Assembly: GCA_047495785.1 (NCBI GenBank)
Contig: JBLDXI010000015.1
Location: 3,038,001 to 3,102,000 of the forward strand
Length of the DNA: 64,000 nucleotides
Source of the DNA: Lepidodermella squamata
Lineage: Eukaryota > Gastrotricha
Reading direction: 5' to 3'
Position numbers and translations under genes: made by a program. Of this stretch, positions 56,283 through 64,000 are shown in pieces; positions within the stretch are counted from its first letter, which is position 1, and every line of letters begins with the position of its first letter. A model generated the notes under the pieces. That model saw only the letters and a list, made by a program, of their open reading frames with translations, was not told where the DNA came from and did not search any database.

Positions 56283-58631
56283 ATGCTATCAAAATTGTTT
56301 TTCGCTCTTTCACTCTTGATTCCTATTGCATCAAAGCAGTTCGAGTTGTCGCTTTTAAGCCTAATGCCGTTAACTGGCCAAGAGCCATCGGATGGGAGGG
56401 CCTGTGAAGCTGCCTCCAAGGTCGTGATCGATGCTGTCAACTCGCGAGATGATATTCTACCCGAATACCGGATCTCTTTGCAAGTACGAGACGAAGGCCG
56501 TGGCGCCTTACGAGCACCTAGGAGTCTCATCGAATTCATGAGAGACTTCGAAGACCAGCAAAATACACGGAACAACACTTTCATGGCCCCAGTGATTGTC
56601 GGAACGTCATTAGCCTGTCAGAGTTTTGCTTTCGTAGCTAAGAAGCTTCATTTCACAGAATTCGCCGAAGGATGCACCGGGCCATTTCTGCTTGGCAAGC
56701 GTGACTTGTTCTCAACGTTGTACCGAGTACAAATGCCACTTGAAAATCTCGCTATGGCTGTTACGCTGTTCGCGAAACATGTCGGGAAATGGGGTCAGAT
56801 GGGAATTTTCACCTACTCCCCAAACGCAAATGATTACATGCTTGGTCAGACGATACAGAAAGTTCTCGTAGAAAACGGTGTGTCGGTCGTCTACTACGGC
56901 AGCGAGCCTGATGTGACGCCAGAGATTATTCAAGATATCATTCAAAGCGGGGCGAGGTTCATCGCCTCGGCTCATGGCCAAGTTTGGCTGACCATCAAGT
57001 TTCTATGCCTGGCCTATGAAGCCGGCCTGCGACCGCCTAAATTCGCGATTTTTCCTAATTTCTTCGCGTATTTCGCAGCTGATAGTCCATTGTTGACCTT
57101 CCCACCAGGTTGTAGTCGAGAGGTCATCTTCGAACAGTTGAGAGCTACCTTTTTCGTTGGTAGCTGGGTGCAGGCTGTGAAAAATCATGGAGACACTCCT
57201 CTAGGCTACGACCTTGTCGCTTTTGAAAGAAAAACTCTTGCGAAATTAGGTAACCAGATAGTCCCAGATTATCCGCAGCGGTTCTTGTGCCACGACGCTA
57301 CAATGGCAGCTGTGATGACCCTCGACAAAAGCGAACGTATTCTAACGGCCAAATTTAATAAGACCCTTCGAGATTTTTCGACACATCCCGAACTAGTGGC
57401 GCAAGTTGTCAATGCATCTGCCTCTGCTCTTGATTTCAATGGCCTGAGAATCGGCCGCCTTAAATATTCCGAACGGCTTGAACTTGATGATGAAGAAATG
57501 TGGATTATTCAGTGGTTGAACGGCACCAATCGATATGCCTACAAAGTAACTCGAAGGACTAACGACTATAGAAGTGTGCTGAATTCTAGCACCTATGACC
57601 TAGTTACAGTAGAAGGAGCGAAATGGTTCACAAAACAAGGGTTCCCGCCTAAAGATCTATCCTACATCCGACATGAAGTTGTGGTATTCCCGATTGCTGA
57701 TGCGGCAGTTGTTATTTCTATGTCAGCCTTTATATCGATCATTCAAGGTCTAGTTTTCATCGGAACCTTCTCTAAGGACCAGCAGTCACTCATGCTCAAT
57801 CATCGGGCTTTTAATCTTTCCTTGTTCTTTTGTTGCTTCATCCTGAATCTCGCAGCTGCTGTTCTGATGTCTGAAAAGGCGTTTTACGAGGAATCTCTGT
57901 GCAAAATCCGACCTTTATTTTGTGCAATGGGACTGACAGGATGTGACGCGTTGATAGTTGCAAAGCTTTACTCACTGCGGAGCTTGTCCCGTTGGGTGCA
58001 AACCCGTTTCCTCGGCCGTAGAAGTAGAACAGAATTCGCCGAGATCACAGCTGGGGCCGTCGCTACAGACGCTTGGGAAGATAACATGAAATCTACTACA
58101 TTTCAGACGAAATTGTCCAAAAATGCAAAGCTGCTGAGTTCAATGACTGCATCGTCACTTATTGCAGCTCTGATAACGAGCGTTACGTGGGTTTCGTCAG
58201 ACAGTTTCACTGTAAGATATCAAATTTCACAGCCCATCTATGACGAGATGTCTGACTCGTATTTCGACATCAAAAGCTCGTATTGCTCATCTGAAAGATG
58301 GACAGCATGGCTAGCTGGATTTTTAGCGGCAAATTTTGTTTTATTAGTCGTTGTATGCTTAACAGGGTGGCTGCTGCTGAGGAGCCTAGGCTTGCCATCG
58401 TTTGTCAATCACCAGTCGAGACTGTTGAGCTGGGTCTCGTTCAACTCGATTGCAATATTTTGCATCTTCTCATTGCTGACCTATGTCTTGGCCTCGCAGA
58501 ATGAGAATCGTCAATGTTTGGCTGCGGCTGTTGGCATGTTGGTGTTTTCGTCTTCGGTGATTGCAATTGCTCACTTTCCCGTCTGGACCAGTCGATGGCC
58601 GTTAAAATCGGAGGGAAAAATAACAAAGTGA
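56283..58631 (+). CDS. GABA-B-like class C G-protein-coupled receptor, intronless
   Basis: A single exon of 782 residues. The start is the ATG at 56283; the TTG 12 bases upstream is unlikely. Signal peptide MLSKLFFALSLLIPIAS. Residues about 25-440 are a periplasmic-binding-protein-like ligand domain with the family's order of features (PVIVGTSLACQSF, LGKRDLFSTLYRVQMP, DVTPEIIQDI, RFLCHDATMAAV). Seven membrane helices follow (for example AVVISMSAFISIIQGLVF, LSLFFCCFILNLAAAVL, FNSIAIFCIFSLLTYVL), with a DALIVAKLY third helix as in GABA-B receptors and no cysteine-rich domain between. The cytoplasmic tail is very short and lacks the usual coiled coil. Ligand unknown. The lack of introns, when neighbours average many, suggests a retrocopy origin. 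Confidence 0.8.
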   Translation: MLSKLFFALSLLIPIASKQFELSLLSLMPLTGQEPSDGRACEAASKVVIDAVNSRDDILPEYRISLQVRDEGRGALRAPRSLIEFMRDFEDQQNTRNNTFMAPVIVGTSLACQSFAFVAKKLHFTEFAEGCTGPFLLGKRDLFSTLYRVQMPLENLAMAVTLFAKHVGKWGQMGIFTYSPNANDYMLGQTIQKVLVENGVSVVYYGSEPDVTPEIIQDIIQSGARFIASAHGQVWLTIKFLCLAYEAGLRPPKFAIFPNFFAYFAADSPLLTFPPGCSREVIFEQLRATFFVGSWVQAVKNHGDTPLGYDLVAFERKTLAKLGNQIVPDYPQRFLCHDATMAAVMTLDKSERILTAKFNKTLRDFSTHPELVAQVVNASASALDFNGLRIGRLKYSERLELDDEEMWIIQWLNGTNRYAYKVTRRTNDYRSVLNSSTYDLVTVEGAKWFTKQGFPPKDLSYIRHEVVVFPIADAAVVISMSAFISIIQGLVFIGTFSKDQQSLMLNHRAFNLSLFFCCFILNLAAAVLMSEKAFYEESLCKIRPLFCAMGLTGCDALIVAKLYSLRSLSRWVQTRFLGRRSRTEFAEITAGAVATDAWEDNMKSTTFQTKLSKNAKLLSSMTASSLIAALITSVTWVSSDSFTVRYQISQPIYDEMSDSYFDIKSSYCSSERWTAWLAGFLAANFVLLVVVCLTGWLLLRSLGLPSFVNHQSRLLSWVSFNSIAIFCIFSLLTYVLASQNENRQCLAAAVGMLVFSSSVIAIAHFPVWTSRWPLKSEGKITK

Positions 58632-60092
58632 AAGTTTGATTTCGAATTTTCCCAGGCTTGGAAAATTAAACAAAAATTCAGAAATATTAACTAAGAATAT
58701 TTTGTCAAGGCACTTTGTTCATCTTTATTTTAGCTTCGAATCTGAGATTGTGCTATTAAAACATCGGACATTTAATAGAGCAAATTGAAGTCAAAAGGTC
58801 ACGCTTTTGATTAGTTGCCGCCTCAGGCTCGCTTTCGGCAAAATTGATGATGATAATGTCAGACATTTCGTCTTCGCCACAGTCTTCGGCAGACTCGTCA
58901 AGGATTCGATTTGTTCGAACAGTGACGTAGACGTAATCATTAAAATCGATCTTCGACATTTGGCTATTTGACAATTAGTTCATGAACAGAGTGCACACTC
59001 TCAAGTTGAAGAGACAACATTCATGCCTGGGTTGATTTTTTGTTCTCCACGTCAGCAGAGCCTATACCTAAACATACGTCATTTTTCTGGCTATTTTCTG
59101 ACCGACCTTTCACTTTCGCGAAATTCCTCAGCCGCCCACCAAATCTGCTGGAATGCGCTTATAATATATTCAACTTGGGGTTTTTATTTACCTTTTAGTA
59201 AATTTGATGTACGAGCCATCTACGTAACTTTTAGTAGGCAAAAGCTTAGCCTTGAAATAAACACGCAATTAAGCCTATTTGTTTTTATTAAAGCATCAAG
59301 CTCTTAGAGAACTTTTAGTATATGAGAGAAAGGGCGTGATTATCACATGATTATGATATTATTGCTGGAGGGTTATGAATGAAACGTACTTTGCCCCCTT
59401 GGGGCTTGGGCTTAAATCAGGAATTTGCGCAACGATTCATTTCGATTGCTTTGATCAGGATATATCAATCAACCTTAAACAGTCTGAAATCTCAATCCGA
59501 ACCTTTTTAACATGGGTATTAATTATTACTAATTAAGCGGTGTAACCGGTCGTTTCTTCAGTAATATTTATTAATTTAGTCAACTATATGTATAGGGTTG
59601 AAATGTGATGAATAAATATATACATATTTTTGAATGTTTTTGGAAAATATTTAAATTTTACACGATTTTTCCCCAAATAAAAAATTAAAATTAAAATTGA
59701 AAACTGTGTCGTTAATTACGTACTCGTGGTCGTCCCACTTGTGTGTTAGTAGGCTACTGCTTCAAAGCTGGAAATCATGGGTCCGGTGCCTGGAGAGCTC
59801 TTCATTCACAAATTCTTTGCTCTCCCTTGATAGATCGCCATCTGACCATATATACTTGGTCCATCATGCAACATAATTGGGAGTTTTATACAGCGTCCTA
59901 CTGTCAGGCGAGCTGCCGTATATACTCGAGCCGTAAAGATATACGGTGTGAAAAACAATGAAAAGCAACCAAATAAAACAACTGAGTGCACGTTCCGCGT
60001 TTGGTCACGGCCCAGTGGCATCCGCAGCCGGCTTAGTTCTGCAGCTGGACGTTACACGAAAAACAGCTCGCACCGAGCATTTTAACTGGAAA
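58632..60092. other. Intergenic, one doubtful small frame
   Basis: A minus-strand frame of 67 codons at 58759-58959 (MSKIDFNDYVYVTV..., acidic) has an ATG but no support from family or splicing, so I do not call it. The rest holds nothing recognised. The region ends in the 5' UTR of the SLC5-like gene. Confidence 0.35.
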
Positions 60093-62986
60093 ATGATTTC
60101 AAGTGCCATCTTTCTACTGGCTTTGCTCAGCTGCCATCTCAAATCAACGGATGGGAATGATCAAATCGATACTTTTGACCATAGATCAGCTGGCCTTATC
60201 ACCTGCCCGCCTTACCTGTACGTCCACCGTAAAACCACCGATTTCAATATAACATGTACGATACGCTTCGATGAATTCCTGTCATCCCGCGCGACGGTGG
60301 CGTCTGGCAGCAAGCAAATCGTCTGGACCCTCCACTCGGACCAGGTTCACGACGAAAACGACGAAGCGGTGATCAAACTGCACCCAGGCGAGAAGAATGG
60401 CCACTATCACTTCATCTACAACGAACAGCTTAACATGTCAACGGCGACTGCTGTTCTAGTCTTTTCGAAAATCGACCTAAAAACAGACTATACCAACTAC
60501 ACGTTATCAGTTCGAAGCCCGAAAACATTTTCCTCGGTCGATGTCAAGGTATACGAACGTGGGCAAGGCAAAGCCGCGTTTCAATGGTGGGATTACCTTA
60601 TTTTCGTGTTGATTCTCGTAGTTTCGGCATTAATCGGTGTTTACTACGGATTTTGCGCGAAATCTGACAATTCCCAGGCGGAATACATGTTAGGCGGCCG
60701 GCAAATGGGCTGGTTCCCAGTATCGTTGTCCTTATTAGCTAGCTTCATGTCAGCAATCACCCTGCTAGGCACACCGAGTGAAATCTACTCAACCGGAACG
60801 CAGTACATATTCATCGGAATTTCATACCCGATAACAATGCTAATAGCTGCTCACATTTTCCTACCAATTTTCTACAACCTCCGAATTACCTCAGCCTATG
60901 AGTATCTGGAAATTCGATTTTCTAAGGCGGTTCGAGTCGCTGGGGCTAGTCTTTTCGTCCTTCAAATGGTCGTCTATATGTCTATGGTTGTCTACATGCC
61001 AAGTTTAGCCCTCGAAGCTGTTATCGGCCTTAATTTCTGGTTCTCAGCTCTAACAACAGCTGTTGTTTGCATTTTCTACACGTCGATAGGTGGCATGAAG
61101 GCGACAATGTGGACAGATGCGTTTCAGGTTATCATGATGTACATTGGGCTGATTTCAATCTTCGTCCAGGGCTGCATTCGCGAGGGAGGTTTTACGAATG
61201 CGTGGAATAAGGCGATGACGCGGAGTAGGATTGAGTTCTGGGAAATGGATCCTGATCCGAGGATTCGCCACTCATTTTGGACTATGACTGTTGGTGGAAC
61301 CTTTACCTGGCTGTACACCTACGGCGTGAACCAGGTATAAATGGTCTAAAATGAATAAGTCCACCTTAAAAGTTCATAAGTTGAAATAAGGAATATATAA
61401 ATGAACTTTTCGATCCTTTCCGAAGGATTTTTTTTTTGGATTTTTTAGGATTTTTCTTTAGGATTTTTCTTATCCAAATTTAGGGAATTTTTATTATTTA
61501 GGCAGTTTGGTGCTGGGTCTTGAATTTAGCGCTGGATCCCCAACTTCAGGGTGCCCACTTGGCACTGTTTTCAAACCCAATTTTTGAAGTTGAGGGAATA
61601 ACTCCAAAATTAAGATTAAAATTAAAAATTAAAAATTTCAAGATTAAGAATTTAGAATTTAAAAGCTGAAGATTTAAAATTAAAAAATTAAAATGTAAAA
61701 ATTTCAAATTTAATTTTCAAATTTTCAAATTTAAAATTAAAAAAATTTAAATTTAATTAAAAAAAACCATCTTTTTATTTACCCAGGCCCAAGTTCAACG
61801 CGGTCTGTCTGCGAAAACACTTCGAACTGCCCAAATCTCGTTTTGGATCAACGCGCCAACTCTAATCCTAATGATGCTCATCCCAGCAATGTGCGGCATC
61901 CTGATTTTCTCGCGTTACATGGACTGCGACCCAGTTAAAGCAGGCGTCATCTCAAAAAAGGATCAACTGCTAATTCTTTACGTAATGGATATTGTTGCCG
62001 AGGATTTGCCAGGTATACCTGGGCTATTCATGGCAACCCTTTTCAGCGCGGCCCTTAGTACCATTTCTTCTGGAATCAACGGTCTAGCCGCTGTTACATG
62101 TCGTGACTACGGCGTTGAAGAATGGCTAAGAAACCGCGGCCATCCCGAGGGAAGAATCACAATGATCGCTAAATTTATTTCAATCCTATACGGGGCTCTT
62201 TGCATAGTACTGATTTTTGTCATTCAATACCTACCTGGTCTGCTAGACTCAGCTCTAGCCCTGTTTGGCGCCTTGGGTGGGCCATTACTCGGCATTTATT
62301 GCTGCGGAATTTTCCTGCCTTGGATCAATAAATACGGCGCTTTAGCCGGGTTATTATCAGCGTTATTCCTAACAGTCTGGATGACGGTTGGCGAGAAGGC
62401 GAGTCAACACATCTCGCAGGCACAACGCGGCCCGAGTTTGTCTACAATGGCCTGTGATGCTCATTTCCTTCAGACGTCCCGGGCCCATGACGCCACGCCT
62501 GAAGCTGCGGCTGGGTTGTATCTTAACCACTTCATTCCAGATAGGAAGACAGATTTCGGCCGAATCTCTGGACTCGAGAATCTTTACTCGATTTCTTACC
62601 TCTACCTCTCAATTGTTGGCATCAGGTTTGCGAAAAATCAGCATTCAGTATTCATAATTTTTCAATTTTTTTCTAGCGTGTCGGCCTCGGTCGGCATTGT
62701 TGTTAGCGCTTTCACAGGCTGGACTCACAACGTCGAGCTTCAATCGAATTTATTCCACCCAGCCGTTGTTCGATTGGCTGAAAAATACGGCTGGAAAACG
62801 TGGAAATCACCTGCCCTTGAGGCTAAAGGCACCCTGCCGTCTATTCCAAGTCAAATGGTTATGCCTGGCGATGTCAGCCAAGAGATTTCACTTGAAACTT
62901 ACGATAATGGTGATAATGAAACTAAATCAAATAATATTGTGATCAAGCGGGTTAACAATAAGTCTGACGATGAATGCCGTGTGTAA
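60093..62986 (+). CDS. SLC5-type sodium-coupled transporter with N-terminal ectodomain
   Basis: Exons 60093-61334, 61787-62625 and 62677-62986; 796 residues. I chose the ATG at 60093 because it gives a clean signal peptide (MISSAIFLLALLSCHLKS). An in-frame ATG at 59958 would add 45 residues before it. Residues about 20-160 form a soluble, N-glycosylated (NIT, NMS, NYT), beta-rich, weakly immunoglobulin-like region with CTIRF...IVWTL but no second conserved Cys. The SLC5 core follows: QWWDYLIFVLILVVSALIGVYY, AEYMLGGRQMGWFPV, TSAYEYLEIRF, GGMKATMWTDAFQ, NQAQVQRGLSAKT across the first splice junction, and ATLFSAALSTISSGINGLAA. This resembles the monocarboxylate/iodide/multivitamin branch (SLC5A5/6/8/12). 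The substrate cannot be assigned. Confidence 0.82.
62626..62676 (+). other. 51-bp in-frame, stop-free intron in the SLC5-like gene
   Basis: GTTTGC...TTTTTCTAG. A multiple of three with no stop, so retention would insert 17 residues into a late membrane helix. The T-rich acceptor and the better helix after removal (VGISVSASVGIVVS) favour splicing. Confidence 0.65.
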
Positions 62987-63057
62987 AATTATCAAAATAA
63001 TCTGGCCACTAGTCTGATCCTATTCAAGTTGCTTTCCTAACCCTTTAGTATTTTTTA

Positions 63058-63063
63058 AATAAA
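63058..63063 (+). terminator. Poly(A) signal AATAAA, SLC5-like gene
   Basis: AATAAA about 70 bp after the stop at 62986, in a gap of only 142 bp before the convergent membrane-protein gene. Confidence 0.6.
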
Positions 63064-63128
63064 ATTTTCAAAATTAATGGAACCTTCTGGTTTCAGCCGT
63101 ATTTTTTTATTTAATTTTTTTTTCGGCG

Positions 63129-64000
63129 CTAGTTTCCGGTGTAATTTGAAGCGTAGCGTGACGGAATGAGGCCACGCCGGCTGCCGTACTCCTCCGCATT
63201 ATTCGCCGCTTCGTTGATGGACGTTGATGATGCTGACAAGGGTTGCATTTTGTAGTCGTGATTATGCCGATTCAACAGTTGTCTGCGAATAAGGAAAGCC
63301 ACGCTGAGCGCTATCACCGCAGTGATAACCAAAGATCCGAGAATTATCAGCGTAATCGCCCACCAGGTTGAAAGCGTTGCGTGATGATGGCCCTCGTTAA
63401 CTCGGCTATCATGGCAGCAAACTAATTTTGAATTAAAAATTTTTTTAATGTAGATTTGAGATATTAATTGCGCAACGAAAAACGAGTATGAAGCTGAAAG
63501 AAAAATGAGCAAACTATTTATTAAGCTGGCAACGATCTCGTTTCAGTGTGCTCTCATAGGATTCATTGATCAAACGAGAACAGACAATTAATTCATTTAT
63601 CATTAATTAATTTTAATTATCAATTAATTTTTAATTAATTATTATTGATTTCTCAAATTCAAAATAATTTTATAATTAATTTTATCAATTTGCTATGTTG
63701 CAATTTTCGAAATTTCGCTGCTCTAATGTCACTGTAGGAGAAATTGTTGATATTAATATTTTACTCTTATATCTTTGCTCTATTGTCGTTGCGCACTTCT
63801 TGTTTATGCAAAATCAATATTGCCTCGAATGATTATGAAGAATGATTATTAGAAAATTTAAAACTTACAATGGCCCTTTTCGCATGATATTTGACATTGC
63901 GACAGCCTTCGATGCCAATCTCGAGCCGAACAAGGTCCGTAAACTCCAGGCGATACAAGTGTCTCTTCTTTATTAGTTAAGAACACATATTCTCGCCCTG
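63129..64000 (-). CDS. Single-pass membrane protein, 3' part
   Basis: Exon 63129-63421 and the 3' part of the preceding exon, 63869-64000, which runs off the window; 141 residues visible. The extracellular part is Cys- and His-containing (PGVYGPCSARDWHRRLSQC, CEKGHFCCHDSRVNEGHHH). A transmembrane helix follows (ITLIILGSLVITAVIALSVAFLI), then RR and a short cytoplasmic tail ending GLIPSRYASNYTGN. The frame is open to the window edge and the phase-1 junction (CATT|GTAAGT to TTAG|TTTG) keeps it. Type I orientation is likely. Family not recognised; the ectodomain lies outside the window. Confidence 0.65.

Noticed and set aside
58759-58959. 67-codon acidic minus-strand frame
   Set aside because: It has an ATG but no other support. 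Too short to distinguish from chance without expression data.

Overview
The window is nuclear DNA from an invertebrate animal. The evidence is many short GT-AG introns (mostly 42-60 bp), three tRNA genes, a U2 snRNA gene, and animal gene families: SCAF4/8, IQSEC/BRAG, Cys-loop receptor, SLC5, astacin with MAM and EGF domains, a GABA-B-like receptor and a copper monooxygenase. The phylum cannot be fixed from the sequence. Exon chains below were built by hand from splice signals and checked for phase, and every multi-exon model closes in frame.

Layout. 0-4 kb (+): 3' part of an SCAF4/8-type RNA-processing factor. 4.4-4.6 kb: broken copy of the tail of the neighbouring receptor gene. 5.1-6.9 kb (-): secreted protein with seven sushi-like repeats. 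8.1-10 kb (-): Cys-loop ligand-gated channel subunit. 10-17 kb: gene-poor DNA with a near-perfect 227-bp inverted repeat. 17-19.9 kb (+): IQSEC-type Arf-GEF. 20.6-22.1 kb (-): acidic secreted protein. 22.5-23.8 kb: tRNA-Ala, tRNA-Trp, U2 snRNA, tRNA-Met. 24.6-42.7 kb: a young, mobile-element-rich cluster with one short secreted protein and two nearly identical genes for a papain-fold protease joined by a long Pro-Ala linker to a cysteine-rich module I do not recognise. An intact CR1/L2-like LINE has landed in a MITE inside the second duplicated unit. 43.2-49.3 kb (-): MAM/astacin-like/EGF surface protein whose astacin domain looks catalytically dead. 50.3-51.3 kb (+): ankyrin-repeat protein, convergent with a temptin/copper-monooxygenase gene (51.4-53.3 kb, -). 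54 kb (-): possible small secreted peptide precursor. 56.3-58.6 kb (+): intronless GABA-B-like class C receptor. 60-63 kb (+): SLC5 transporter with an unusual ectodomain. 63.1-64 kb (-): 3' part of a single-pass membrane protein.

Most genes are unrelated housekeeping, neuronal or secreted functions. The exception is the 24.6-42.7 kb cluster. There a protease and a repeated cysteine module have been duplicated, and a protease-free version of the same module sits next door. This is the best candidate for something undescribed. A plausible reading is an extracellular protease with a tethered binding module plus a separate binding-only protein. The function is inference.
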